In this document: piece by piece, positions 25,721 through 39,000 of the stretch
Layout: each line of letters starts with the position of its first letter
Numbering within the stretch: the first letter of the stretch is position 1
Assembly: GCA_949752795.1 (NCBI GenBank)
Contig: OX457058.1
Coordinates: 162,567,353-162,631,352 of the forward strand
Reading direction: 5' to 3'
Source of the DNA: Hyperoodon ampullatus
Taxonomy: Eukaryota > Chordata > Mammalia > Artiodactyla > Ziphiidae
DNA length: 64,000 bases
Notes under the pieces: model-generated
Told to the model about the DNA's origin: nothing
Seen by the model: the letters and a program-made list of their open reading frames with translations, nothing else
Database searches by the model: none
Made by a program: the position numbers and the translations under genes

Positions 25721-27949
25721 ATGTCACACTGTTGATATCATGAGAGAAGTTTTAAGGCAAAAACATCAAGCAGAATAAGTAAGTATTTTTTAATTAGTGA
25801 TGAATGTAATTCACAATGATAACTAAGTAACTTCAATGAAGAAAAATATATTGAGTATGGTCACAAGACAAAGTAATTAGAAAAGTAAGATGAACTTGAC
25901 AATGTATGTTAAAAGTCAATTATATAAATTGACAGTAATGTATTAATTTATCTTTAACAGATATTATAGGTTATAATTAATTACATGGATTAATTTAATA
26001 TATTTGTATGTAAAACTATGTTTTCTTTATACAAAGGCTATAGTTCCCTTTCAAATGCCCATGCAATATTTCAAAATTTGATCGAGGTGACTCAAGGAAA
26101 ATATCAGAGTCCCTGAAGCAGATGTTTTAGAGGCTATGTTATTTGACTGCAATAGAAGAGGACTTTAAATTAATAACATTAATCATGCTCCTACTACCCT
26201 TATTCAAAGAAATCAATAAAAAATCCCCTATACCTAGAAATTTAAAACAAATCTACCTAAAACATTTGCCAAAGAGGAAAAAACACTACTATTACAATGA
26301 CAATAATATATATAAAAACTTATGGTATTTATTACAAGATGTATAAAGTAGAATACTAATATCTTTTATTGTTTTTATTACTAAAGGAAAAATTAGGATA
26401 AATAAACCATGCCATCAGAGAAGAAGCACACAGCCAGACACACACACACTCCTATGCATGCACACCTAAGGAGAATAGGTACTAGTAGAAAGTTAATGGA
26501 CTTTACAAATTGAGATAAGAATATATTTTTTGAAGATAGATCATTGACAGGGCTATTCATTAAGAAAAGAAAAATATGAAAGCTTACTATTGTAAAATGG
26601 TGGATAAAACCACACATTAAAAAACAGCTTTTAAACTGAATAGGTCAACAACATAAAAGATATTCAAAATGTGACAACAAACAAACACACTTTATATCAC
26701 CACCATGCCTAGAGAAGTTTGCAGAAAATTCTAGGAAGCCATCCAAAAATAGATACTTCTATATAATTTAATCAATATCAAAGCTTAGAAAAAAAATATG
26801 AACTATTCAAATGATAAAATATTATGTTTGACTATAGATTTTCCAAGATTTAAAAGTAGTGATGCTACCTACTATTTGTGAGCCAATTAAGGAAAAATAT
26901 TGTATCTGGTTGGTGAATATAAAAATGGATTGCATTTTCTTCTGTAGGCATTTGCTGCAGAAATATTGCAGGACAATTGAGCCAGTAATACATATCTAAG
27001 CATTTGATGTGAGGAAGTAGTAAAAAACAAAGTGTATACTCAGACATGTGTATAGGGATCTTTATTACAATGTTGGTTTTTTTAGTATCTAATAATATCA
27101 CTGTGTTTAAATCAATTTTGGTGCATCCCCATGTCTATACGATACATTATTATGAACTCTTCAAGAGAAATGATATAGAGATGTATTTACTGATATGGAA
27201 ATAGCCTCATCATTTACAGGAAAATACATAAAACTTTTAAAGTTATTTCTATATATTTTTGGCTTATCCATATCATCTTATATATATTATGTACACATAT
27301 TTATTTATTTATTTACAATAACAATTAAAGTAATGCCTTGGCATTGGTTACACATCCACTAGAAAGGAAAGACTGGGGAAGCCTGGTTCATAGAATGCTT
27401 ACAATTATAACTGAGTTGTAGAAGGACATTACTAAAAGGAGGGGAGTATAAGCAAAATCCTGGAGTCAGAGTGAGATGTGTTTGGTGGTTGACCTACACT
27501 GGATGAGAAAATGAAAGAAATCTGGTTTGTGGTCAGTTTACACAACACTTGTTCCTGCATTCGTCATGAGTGACCAGTGTTTATCTGGAAACTTGGTCTT
27601 CTGGAGTGAAAAAATATTTTCTCTTGCTCTTCCCTTAGACCCACTTGACTCTTTTAGAAACACTGCTTTTTGGGTAATTGATTCAGTAAGATTCTGTGGT
27701 AGTTTCTGCCAGAGCATCTGGCACCCCTTTGACATTTGATAAATGCCTCTCAAATCTGAGCAGGACACAACGGGTAGGCTAGCTCATGGTGGATTGTCTG
27801 CATCTTTGTAAATAGCCTCTTCAGACTGTCTTCAGGCAGGCACACACCATGACAAACTGTCATTTCCTTGCCTCTGTTATTCTGTTGAAAGTGCTGATGA
27901 GAGATTCAAGTCGAAACTGGGCCCGTGTCAATATTCTGTGATTCCAACT
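25721..27949. other. Unannotated AT-rich sequence
   Basis: No gene recognised. Overlapping opposite-strand frames at 27527-27768 share the same bases and have no domain signature, so chance is the simplest explanation. Confidence 0.4.
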
Positions 27950-28166
27950 TTTGACCATTACAAATTATGATCGCTGTGAACATCCTGCACATATACTTTT
28001 ATTTTCCTGTGTGAATACAGCTGCAAGATAGATTCCCAAAACTGGTCAAAAGTAGTACGTGCTGAACACCTTTTGTTACTCATCTGTAGTTCACCTGTTG
28101 GCCATTTATATGCCTTCTTTTGAGAAATGTCTATTCATGTCCTTTGTCCAATTTTCATTAGTTTTT
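27950..28166 (-). mobile_element. Ancient L1 ORF2/3' region, first part
   Basis: 'ttgaccattacaaattatg' and 'tttgagaaatgtctattcat' are antisense L1. The element is interrupted here and resumes at about 28691 ('ttgtttgagttccctata'). Confidence 0.7.
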
Positions 28167-28675
28167 TTTTTTTTTTTTTTTCAGAAAATGTTGGTTTATT
28201 TTCACTTCACTTCCCACCTCCCCAAAATACTTGGCCATCACCCTGCTGGATAATTTCCTCAATCTTCTCCTGGCACACAGGTCCCATAATATCAATTAAA
28301 ATATACTAACCAAAGTTAATCTTGTGCATGATTCATCTGTACACTATTACTATTTTCCCAATAGTCATTAAGAATTTATCTCAAAGAATATTTCTGAAGC
28401 AAAAAACGTATTTCTGTAGCAAAACACACTAACTGTGTTAGGTTTACTTTTTTGTTGTTGTTACTGACTTGCTTTTTTAAAAACATCTTTATTGGAGTAT
28501 AACTGCTTTAAAATGGTGTGTTAGTTTCTGCTTTATAACAAAGTGAATCAGCTATACATATATCCCCATATCTCCTCCCTCTTGCATCTCCCTCCCACCC
28601 TCACTATCCTGCCCTTCTAGGTGGTCACAAAGCACAGAGCTAATCTCCCTGTGCTATGAGGCTGCTTCCCACTAG
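28167..28675 (-). mobile_element. L1 3' end plus adjoining non-L1 sequence (possible 3' transduction)
   Basis: Inserted in an older antisense L1. On the minus strand it begins with a 5'-truncated L1 3' UTR (28675 down to about 28476) and ends that UTR at 'ccaataaagatg'. It then runs through about 290 bp of non-L1 sequence to 'gaaaataaacc', a poly(A) signal about 20 bp before an A run (28167-28182 region). The flanks 'tttcattagttttt' (about 28154) and 'tttattagttttta' (about 28676) look like an imperfect target duplication around the whole unit. The non-L1 part near 28190-28265 has a short open stretch that could be a transcript 3' end of unknown origin. The alternative is two successive insertions. 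Confidence 0.55.
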
Positions 28676-28690
28676 CTTTTATTAGTTTTT

Positions 28691-29281
28691 ATTTTTGTTT
28701 TTATTTTTCCTATTAAATTGTTTGAGTTCCCTATAAATTTTGGATATTAACCTCTTATCAGATATGTGGTTTGCAAATACTTTCTCCTATTTCATAAACT
28801 GCTTTTTCAGTCTGTTAATTGCTTCCTGTGCTGTGCAGAAGGTATCCAGTTTGAGGAAATTCCACTTGTCTATTTTTATTTTTGTTGCTTGTGTTTTTGA
28901 TATTATGACCAAAAAATCATTGTCAAGACCAATGTTGAAAAGATTTTCCCCTATGATTTATTATAGCAGTTTCACAGTTTCAGGTCTTATATTTAAGTCT
29001 TTAGTTCATTTTGAGTTGATTTTTGTATATGGTGTGAGATAAGGGTACACTTTCATTCTTCTGCATGTGTATATCCAGTTTTACCAACACTGTTTACTGA
29101 AGAGACTATCCTTTCCCCATTGTGTTTATTGACACCCTTATCAAACATCTGGTAACCATGAATATATGGATTTATTTCTGGGCTCTCTATTTTATTCCAT
29201 TGGCTGATATATCTGTTTTTATGCCTGCACCATACTCTTTAGGTTACTATTGATTTGTAATATATTTTGAAATCAAGAAGT
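28691..29281 (-). mobile_element. Ancient L1 ORF2, second part
   Basis: The antisense ORF2 sequence continues from 27950-28166 ('tttagttcattttgagttg', 'ccattggctgatatatctg'). Frames are broken throughout. Confidence 0.8.
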
Positions 29282-30160
29282 ATGAAATGCAAATCAAAAC
29301 CACAATGAGATTATCACCTCACACATGTTATGATGGATGTTATGAAAAAGACAAAAGATAACAAGTGTTGGTGATGATGTGAAGAAAAGGGAAATCTTGG
29401 TGGGAATGTAAATTGGTATAGTCATTTCAGAAAACAGTACGAGGTCCCTCAAAAAATTTAAAATAGAACTACCATATCACCCAGCAATTCCACTTCTGGG
29501 TACATATCCAAAAGAAATTAAATCTGAATATCGAAGAGATATCCACACCCACATGTTCATTGTAGCATTATTCACAATAACCAAGATACAGAAACAACCT
29601 AAATGTCAATGGATGAATGGATGAAGAAAACATGGTACACACATACAATGGAATATTATTCCACATTTAAAAAGAAGGAAGTCCTACCATTTGCAACAAC
29701 ACGGATGAAGCTAGAGCACATTATGGTTAGTGAGATAAGCCAGACACAGAAAGACAAATACTGCATGATTTCACTTATACGTGGAATCTTAAAAGAGTCA
29801 ATCAAATACATAGAAGCAAAGAATAGGACGGTGGTTGCCAGGGGTAGGGGATAGGCAAGAGAAAAGGAGAAGATATTGGTCAAAGGATACAAAGTTTCAG
29901 TCTGCAAGATGAATGAGTTTTGGAGATCTAATTTACAGTAAGGTGAAGATAGTTAACAATACTGTATTTTATACTTGAAGTTTGCTGAGAATATATCTTA
30001 AATTAAATCTTCTCAGCACACACAATGGTAATTATGTAGAAGTGATGGATAAGTTATTTAGCTTGATTGTGACGTATTTTTCACAATGTATACATAAATT
30101 AAAACATCAAGATATACAGCATGAATATATATATAATTTTTATATGTCAAAGATATCACT
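29282..30160 (+). mobile_element. Ancient L1 3' end
   Basis: Sense L1 from 'gaaatgcaaatcaaaacc' (ORF2 C-terminal region) through the 3' UTR ('ggtggttgccaggggtag', 'aatactgtattttatactt'). An 83-codon remnant at 29603-29854 keeps the terminal ORF2 'YTMEYYSTFK'-type motif. It abuts the antisense L1 head to head, and both contain some of the same ORF2 region, so they are probably separate insertions. Confidence 0.8.
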
Positions 30161-31250
30161 TTGAAGTTTTTAAAAAAGAAGGGAAAATACATGCATGCTG
30201 TAAATCTCATTTTCTTACTTTCTCCTCTGGGTCTTTCCACCACACTTAATTTTTATCACCATCATTCTGTGATAGCTAACCTATCGTGCTTGTAGACATT
30301 GCAGTGGTAACTGAAAAAATGAGGAAAGCTTATACACAATATTTCTACATCTTGGCAGTATTAACAGTAACTACAATGAATTGTCATAAAATGTGGTTGA
30401 GTCTCCATGGACTTTGTTAACTTTTCAAATTAAACTTTATTATGTTTTATAGCTTCACATTGAGATTTTACAATGCTGTCTTTAGTGAAGTTATTTTATA
30501 GAACAAACCCTGTGAACTAAATAAATTATTTTAAAACTTAACACCATGCAAAAAAGTTCTCTGGTTCTTAGATGGAAACATGTGTAATGAAAACTTAATC
30601 TAAAGATTGTTGAATAAAATGTATTTAGTTGAATTATTTATTAAGGTTATGATTTATTAATAAAATTTGTATTTATTAAAAAATTTCAAAGATCACAAAA
30701 TAACCAGATGATTGGAAATATAACATGTTTTTCTAGGGTTTGCCTCTAACATTTAGATCAACACTGAGCTCAGATAAGTAACTTTTTTCCTACGTGGATG
30801 ACTTACTACAGTAAGTAACCATTCTTATAATGAGTGGATCTAGTTCTCCATAGACAGGAAAGAATGGTTGCTGTGAGTACCTTCCTGTTGAAGACTAAAA
30901 ATCTTTAGGGCATTAATAAATGTTAAGTCATGAGTTATTTGCCTTGATTGAGTTTTATAAGAAACATTAAAGTAAAGGAATTGGAAGTCTCATGGATGAC
31001 TGATATGAAAATAATCCGTGGGGTGGGTTTGTCTCACAACATGGAGATCAACTTCAAGGGGAGATGTGTTAAGTAAAATCTGACTTATTATTAGATTGGA
31101 CTTAAGCAAAGCTAATAAATATGCTTTACACACACACTATATTAACAATTTATGTAATATTCTGTAAAGGGGACATTCATAGATTCCTTTAGCTTTATAG
31201 TTTCAGTCTTGAGGGATTTATTCTCACAATCCTACTGACTACATTTTTAC
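30161..31250. other. Unannotated AT-rich sequence
   Basis: No gene or clear repeat was recognised. Confidence 0.4.
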
Positions 31251-31267
31251 TTAAATCTTTATTGAAG

Positions 31268-31391
31268 GGGACTTCCTTGGTGGTCCAGTGGTTGAGACTT
31301 CACCTTCCAATGCATGGGGTGCGGCTTCGATCCCTGGTCAGGGATCTGGGACCCCGCATGCCTCGTGGCTAAAAAAAACAAAACAAAAAAC
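31268..31391 (+). mobile_element. Older CHR-related tRNA-derived SINE, short form
   Basis: 'gacttccttggtggtccag', 'ttgagacttcaccttcca' and B-box-like 'ggcttcgatccctgg' followed by an A-rich tail. It is shorter than and different in body from the other CHR copies, so it belongs to another subfamily of the same tRNA-derived group. Confidence 0.85.
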
Positions 31392-31439
31392 GGGGGCAAT
31401 ATTGTAACAAATTCGATAAATACTTTAACAATGGTCCAC

Positions 31440-31915
31440 ATCAAAAAGAAAATCTTTAAAAAAAAAGATTTACTGAGATATAATTCATCAATTTAAAGTA
31501 TACAATATGATGGTGTTAGTATAATCATATAGATGTAACCGTCACTACAATAAATTTTCATCCCCCTAAAAACACACTGCACACATTAACAGTTACTCCC
31601 TTCCTATTTCTATCCAACTCTACCATTTCCTGCCCCCAGCCCTTGGCAATCACTAACTTGCTTTATATCCATATATTTGCTTATTCTAGACATTTCACAT
31701 AAATGAAATCATAAAATATGTGATCACACTTAGCATAACATTTTCAAGGCTCATCCATGCTGTAATTTATTCCTTTTTATTTCCAAATAATATTCAATTA
31801 TATGTATATACCACGTTTCATTTATCTATCCAACAGTTTATGGACATTTGAGTCATTTTCGCTTTTTGGCTATTATGAGCAATGCTGCTGTGATCATTAA
31901 TGTACACTTTTTTTT
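31440..31915 (-). mobile_element. Ancient L1 3' region
   Basis: 'tttactgagatataattca', 'ttattctagacatttcacat' and 'tttatggacatttgagtc' match antisense old L1. It ends by a T run at 31910-31919. Confidence 0.7.
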
Positions 31916-31919
31916 TTTT

Positions 31920-32408
31920 GCATGGATGTGTTTTCATTTTTCCTTGTTATACATTATTATCTCTTATTTTACTTGTAGTGTGTAATTATCTAGCAGCAGT
32001 ATGATGTAGCTGAAAATAAGTGAAAAGAAAAAATCTTTAATAAATTATACAAAGGTACAAAATTTTAAAAGATCAGAGCCCCTGAAGAGATCATTGAAAT
32101 ATATTGCATTTCCAACCAAGGAAAGTGCAAGTTTTGTCCAATATACTCAGTTTGAGAACATAAGAATGAATGTACTCTATGTTTGAAGTACTTCCACAAA
32201 AAAGGATTAACATAAAATCTTGTTCTGCATAGACACCCAGTTGCCAAGTTCGGGTGACTCCTTCTCTACAATACCTCTCATATCTACCTCTTACTCCCTA
32301 TACTGACAGCAGCTGTATGTTCTCTCTAGAAAATTATCATGGTCTTCTTTCTACTCCTTTTATTTCCATTTAGATCCCTTCCTGATCTAAACCCTCTAAA
32401 GAAAAATT
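31920..32408. other. Unannotated sequence
   Basis: No gene or clear repeat was recognised. Confidence 0.4.
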
Positions 32409-32418
32409 CTATAATGTT

Positions 32419-32634
32419 TTGTTTTGTTTTGTTTTGTTTTTGTGCGGTACGCAGGCCTCTCACTGTTGTGGTCTCTCCCGTTGTGGAGCACAGGCTTCGG
32501 ACGCGCAGGCTCAGCGGCCATGGCTCACGGGCCCAGCCGCTCCACGGCATGTGGGATCTTCCTGGACTGGGGCACGAACCCGTGTCCCCTGCATAGGCAG
32601 GCGGACTCTCAACCACTGCACCACCAGAGAAGCC
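32419..32634 (-). mobile_element. CHR-type SINE with (TTTTG)n tail
   Basis: Reverse-oriented CHR SINE with the tail evolved to TTTTG units (32419-32443). The body runs from 'gcggtacgcaggcctctc' to 'accagagaagcc'. A 10-bp target duplication 'ctataatgtt' is at 32409-32418 and 32635-32644. Confidence 0.95.
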
Positions 32635-32644
32635 CTATAATGTT

Positions 32645-33550
32645 ACTCTTCTGTTAAAACACAATAAAAAATAAAGCCAAAAGGGCTCTCAATGTTTCAG
32701 TATTGCCCACAGAATAAAGGGAAAAGAGGCAAAGTATGAAGGTGTGGCAGTCCGTTTCTTGGATCTCAGCTTCTGACTGAACTGGTTTATTGAAGTCACT
32801 AATTGAATAAATGAATTCTGAAATACATTTAACCACTGTCCTAGGGCTTATCTTTGACACAAAGCATATATGGCTTTAGTCATTGTGTTAGTCCAGGTTC
32901 TACAAGAAGCAGATGCCAATATTAGATTAAACATACAAGACATTTATTAGGGGAACAACCTGTGAGCAAAAATTAGGATGAAGCCAGAAAGGAGAGAAGT
33001 GCTGTCAGACCATGACGCAGGTGCAATCTCAAGTGAAGGAATGTGGGGTAAAAACATCTTAGTCTGCAGTGAAGTTCTTAAGAAAATTAGACAAGATTAT
33101 AAGGGGTGTCCTGATAATCCAGGACTGATAATCTCAGGAGCAAGCCAGTGTGGCTCCTGAGAGGAATACTGTGTCTCCAGAAATGGGTCTGAAGTGGCAT
33201 GCTGCTGTGTCTAACATCTGACTGAGAGTAACTGAAACCATGAACTTGGTGCAAATAAGATGCTGAATTTTGGAGTACAGCAGCTGGAGCCCCATAGCTA
33301 GAGATCTAAAAACTGCATTGGCATAGCTGCCACAGGTAAACAGTGCACCCTCAAAAAAGAATGATAGCCATATAGATCATACTTTGGAGGTTGTGATGGT
33401 AGAGAAATATTGGAGGAATTACCATATGGGCAGTTTTTGTTTTGCTTCTAGAAAATAAATTTCCAATTGAACAAATTGAAATACATACTTTTCATGGTAC
33501 ACCACTTCTGAGTATTTAATTCATTATGGTCTACCCAAAACAGAAGAGCA
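32645..33550. other. Unannotated; possible old repeat at 32890-33040
   Basis: 'gttagtccaggttctacaag' and 'aagacatttattagggg' resemble a widespread mammalian repeat that I could not name. No gene was recognised. Confidence 0.35.
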
Positions 33551-33559
33551 GGTTTAATA

Positions 33560-34900
33560 CAAATGTTTCAAAGTGATTATCCTGTTTTATGTTCCCACTA
33601 CCAGTGTACCAAAGTTTCCATTTTCTACATATCTTCACCAACACATGGTAATGTCAGACTTTTAACTTTTGACCAATGTAGTAAGTGTGTAGCCCTATCT
33701 TATGGATCACACTTTTGACATCTTATCTCAGAACGTTTTTGCTTTATCCAATGTCATAAAGATTTTCTCCTATACTGTCATTTAGTTACAGTTCTAGTTT
33801 TATATTTAAGTCTCCATTCTGAGTTAATTTTTGCATATGATGTGAGATTTGCATCAAAATTAAAAAAAATATGTCCCAGCATCATTTGATGAAATGATTA
33901 TAATTTCTCCACTGAATTGCTTTTGCATCTTTATCAAAAATCAGTTGTCCATATATGTTGACTATCTACTCTGTTCCATTATCTCTTCATCTATATTTAT
34001 GCTGATATCTCACTGTCTTATTTCCTACAGTTTTAGAGTAAATCTCGAAGTCAGATAATTTTAGCCTCCAACCTTATTCTTCAAATTTGTTTTGGCTGTT
34101 CTAGAGGTTCTTCTTGTTTCAATACAAATTTTAAAATTTACTTTAATTTCTCCAGAAAAATATCTGGTGGGATTTCCATTGGAAGAGCATCAGAGAGAAT
34201 TGGCATCATAAATATATTGAATCTCTGTTCCATGAACATAGAGCATCTCACTATTTAATCACTTTAATTTGTCTTAACAGTATAGTGTAAGTTTAATCAG
34301 GCAACTCTTATAATTTTTGTCAGAATTACCCTTAAATATTTTGTACTTTTTAATGCTATTAAAATATTTTTAACTTTGATTTCTTTATATTCTTTGCTAG
34401 TACTATTGCTTTTTTGGGTTGGTTCTGTGTTCTTAATTAAACTTATCAAGTGACTTATTACTTCTAGTAGCTTTTTAATAGATTCCTGCTTTTGTAGATT
34501 TTCTACGTAACACGCTATGTCATCTTTGAATCAAAACAGTTTTATTTCTTTTGTTACAGTCAGGATGACTTTATTTTTCCAGACTTTATAGAGAAGTGGT
34601 AAGGAGGGACACTTTTACCTTATTCCTGATCATAGAAAAATGTTTCAGTCTTTCACTACTAAGTATATTGTTACCTGCATTTTTTTTTATAGATGACATT
34701 TATTAGGTTGAGAAAGTTTAATTCAATTTCTGAAATTTTATCTGGAAGGTTTTGTAATTTGTTAAGTGCTTTATCTGCTTTTATTGAGATTGCCTTATTG
34801 TTTTCTTTTTAAGTTTATTAATATGATGGCATTCTTGGGATAAAACCCACTTGGTCATGATGTATTATCTATCTTATAATTGTTGGACTTAATATTAAAT
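33560..34900 (-). mobile_element. Ancient L1 ORF2, long antisense segment
   Basis: A series of degraded antisense ORF2 landmarks in proper order: 'ttgcatctttatcaaaaatc', 'tctgttccattatctcttc', 'tttaatagattcctgctttt' and 'ttggtcatgatgtattatc'. It is much more diverged than the L1 copies at 40-64 kb. Confidence 0.75.
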
Positions 34901-34989
34901 ATTAAATAATAATATCAATATTAATTCAATTTAAATAAAGGAGAGTATCTTATTTATTTAGCATGTCTAATGGCCTTCGTTCATATCTC

Positions 34990-36030
34990 CAACCATGGTT
35001 TCACTTGGTAGTTTCCTTCTGCTTTGAAGGGCTTTGTTCATCATGTCCAGTGGTACAGGTCTGGTGCTGATAAACTATTTCTGCTTTTGCAAGTCTAAAA
35101 GTCTTTGTTTTGACTTTTCTTTTGAAAGATATTTTTGCTGGAGATAAAATGCTAGGTTGACAGTGTTTCCTTTCTGTACTTAAAAGATGTTGCTCCACTC
35201 ATTTTTATCACTCGAATTTTTTTCTGATAATAAAATGCTGTCAAGTTTTTGGGATATTTTTCCTTTGAAAGTAGTGTGCTTTTCCACCCCTGGCTGCTTT
35301 TAAGATTTTCTGTTTATTACAGGTTTTTGAGCAATTTAATTATAATGTGCCTTGGTATAAGTTTCTTGTCTTTTGGGTTTTGTGAACTTCTTGGATCTAT
35401 GGATTTATTAGTGTTAATCAATTTGGAAAAATGTTGGCCACTATTTCTTCAATTTTTTTCTGTTCCCTCCTTTGATGATTCTAATTCCACATATATTAGG
35501 ATTCTTAAAGTTGTGCTACAAGTTCCCTGATGCTCTTTTTATTTTTATTTGATTATTTCTCTGTTTTTAATTTTGGATAGTTTCTTTTGCTAAGTCTTAA
35601 AGTTTATGAATCTTTTCTTCTGCACGGTCTAATCTGTCTTTAATCCTATCAGGTGTAATTTTTCATCTCAAAAATTGAAATTTTCATTTTTAAAAGTTTA
35701 TTTATAGTCTTTTTATTTCTTTCAAGTCACTACTTAATTCATCGAACATGTGAAATACAATTATAATAATAATCCAAATGGCCTTGTTTCCAATTTTAAT
35801 ATCTATGTCAATTTGGGTCTCTTTCAGTTAACCTATATTCCTTCTCAATACATATCATGTATTCTTGCTTCTGTGTGTGTCTGGTAAGTTTAGATTGGAT
35901 GCGTGACATGAATTTTACCTTTCTGTGTGTGGTTATTTTTGTATTCCTCTATATTCCTCTATAATTATTTTTGAGCTTTGATCCTTATAATAAATTTCTT
36001 GGCTTTTAGATTAAAGGGGGTTTGGATAGG
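34990..36030 (-). mobile_element. Ancient L1/HAL1-like ORF1 or 5' region
   Basis: 'ggctgcttttaagattttc', 'ataatgtgccttggtataag' and 'gaacttcttggatctatgg' are phrases I recall from the antisense ORF1-side part of old L1 and HAL1 elements. It lies just beyond the antisense ORF2 block, as expected for one element oriented on the minus strand. Confidence 0.55.
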
Positions 36031-36050
36031 TAGAACTGATAGGAACTAAT

Positions 36051-39000
36051 GGTTGTGAAATACCAGAGGCTTCTTGATAATACTTACATTTGTCTAGAAA
36101 GATTCCAAATGAATTAAGCCAGTGATATTTATTTATATATATATTTATTTATCTCCTGCCAAAATAGAAATACACATTATTAATGAACCATTTAGTACAT
36201 GGCAAGTTACAAATAACTATAACTGGTTGAACATTTCCTTGGAACTATTAAGATTCAGATCCAATTGTCTGATTTCTTCACTTGAAAAGGTAGTAGTTCA
36301 CACATTTAATATTTCTCTGTAGCATTATATTTTCCCCTGACACAATGATGTAATTTTTTGACTCTCTAGATTATTGAGAAAAATATAGAAAAATACAAGG
36401 AGAAATCTATCAAGTGCTTTGAAATATCAAAGTAGGTCATAAACCTATGTCTTAGATTTTTTTTTTGTATATATATATTTTTTTCCTTGCATTCATCACT
36501 CCCATCACTGACAGACTTCTGCTTGGACAATCTCCAAGGCATTTTGACATTTTACTGAGTCTCTGCCTATCTACTTTTCAATGGTTATTGAAATGTATTT
36601 AGTTTGAAACTCAGGGGAAAGGCCAAGAAAATTTATGCTCAGCACTGTGATGATTCAAGGTAGTACCAGAGGTTACCTTCTGTTTTGCTTTTCATGTTTG
36701 CACATACCCATGGAGAAGTGAATATTTACTATCTCACAATGAAAAGACTATTTCTTGTCCAGTTGAATAATAGTTTATAGTTGTATTTACATGACATCGG
36801 TCTAGTGAGGTAGACAACTTCAGGAGTCAGGAAGAAACTTCACATAAGTCCATTGGAAATAGTGGAAAAAAGAGCTGTGTTTGTATTGTATGAGTTTGAA
36901 GTCCAATTCCTGCTGCAAACATAATAAAAAGGATTCATGATTAGTTTATATCTTATGAACATCTAGCTTTATTTGCTTCTAAAAGATGTGTATCTTTACC
37001 TACTTTCTTTGTAAGAGAAAACTGTTTCTTTAAAGTGATAAAATCATGTTTTAATTATGAGACTTCAAAAATTGTACTTATTGACCCATTTAAAATCATA
37101 GAATGTTTAATGTGGCTTTATTTATGAAAGACTGTTTTTCAGATTCCTCAGGTAATAACTGCAGACTCATTCTTTTGAAGAGATAGATCTAGTAATAATA
37201 CTTCTTCAGTGGTTTCTCTTTATTTGAAAGTATATATGTCCTGAAATGTGGCAAGAGATTTTCCATGACTAAAAGCAACAACTTCCTTATATGTTAGAAT
37301 ATTGAGTGATAACAGTACTCTAAAGCATTACTTATCATATACTTCCTAGGCTCAATAATACATGTTTTTATTTTTTATGGTAACTTTAATAATGTGTAAT
37401 TTATTATTTTTTGTTATTCAGGAATGTCTGTTCTGATGTAACCCTTAATTCTTTCACTCCCAGATTAATCATATTTAAAGACTTGTATTGCAACATATTA
37501 ACTTTCTGTAAAGAACTGTTTGTCAAAAATTTTTATTGACTCTGATATAAAATATGATGGATTAATAAAACGTCACACTGCTTCATAAAATAATGCCACA
37601 GTAAGTTGTAAATAGTGAAAAGAAGAAGTGTGGCCTTTGAGGCAGAAACATTCTTGGTGACACTATGAACCTGCCACTGTACATGTCACCAGTTTGTAGA
37701 CAGCATATTTTGGACAATCAAGTATTCCACTTGGTTTTTAGTGAATCTGCCTTCCCTGAAATGAACCACTGTTTTCTTTGATCAGTTCATGGGAGTAGCA
37801 TCTTGCATAAGACAGAAGTGGAATCAGAGTTCAAGTTATGTAATTTTCTCAAAGAGGTTTTCTTCTGATGCATTACTTTTTATTATACATTTTATTTACA
37901 TTTGGAAAGTGTGCAATAAAGTAGTGCAGTATAAAAGTAATGCATTTTTGCATTGAGCACGTTTCCCAAACTAATACCTTTTGCTACAATTAATATGATA
38001 TTCTTTGCCAACTAAAAAATAAAACTTAAAGAGTAGAAAGTAAATGGAAGGCTGAATGTTATACAAATGAAAATTCATGATTTTTTTGTTCATATAATTT
38101 TGATGTATGTCTACAGAGATTTATGATATGGGAAAGAAAGGAGAGAAATATTAAGAGATTACTGAGAGTGGAAGATGAGGAAGGAAAACAGTACAGCACT
38201 TTCTACCTGGGTAACAGGGTAAAGGAAAATAGTTGGAACATGAAGCAAGAGGACTGAGCACTGGGAGAACGTGTTGGCAATGAACCTGATTTGGTAGCAG
38301 GTTTACAAAGGACAGAAGAGTCTCAGAGGAAGAATCCAAACTATACTCAAGAGAAAGACAAAGGTCCATAGTAAGAGGAAAATCAAGAGTCAGGATCAAG
38401 AAATGAGACAAGGTAATTATGGGATCCAATTGCGGAAAATTTCAGATGAAACAGGATGCAGAATCCAAAGCAGGTTGGAAGAAAGTGTTCAGAATTAGCT
38501 GTTGGAAGCTTCCAAGAAAGTGATGATTGCATCAGGTTGCAGATTTCTTAAAACTAGGCACTTTGCATCTCTTGCCAGTTGACCTTCTGGTCCAGCCACA
38601 CTAAATTTCTCTCTAATTTCAAAAAGGCTTCACCAAGATTATTGAAGGGCAATTAAAAATGTGATCAGTGATATAAGAGAGGCAACCAATACTATGGGAA
38701 TTTGTTGGAGTGTCACATGGCTTCTGTGTTTTGTGTTTGTGGGAGAGGATTACAAGATTGTTTAGCAAAGTCTATGTTTATGAAGTGCCCTCAATCTGTT
38801 CTTGAATAGCTCCTTATGTGGAAGTTCTTCAACATCTTCCACCATGAAATTATGGGAACCTAAAACATGATATAAAGGAAAGTTGGACTCTGATAATAAC
38901 AGTCAAAGAATAATTGATATTATGATACATTGAATGCCAACAAGAATAATTGTTTTGAAAAACTTAACCATTTTATCTTTTTGAATAATCTTACTTCATT

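Noticed and set aside
27527..27768. Overlapping frames on both strands as a coding locus
   Set aside because: Mutual overlap of similar length on opposite strands with no family resemblance suggests chance.
28690..30160. Twin-priming inversion of a single ancient L1
   Set aside because: The two arms contain some of the same ORF2 region, which a simple twin-primed insertion would not produce.
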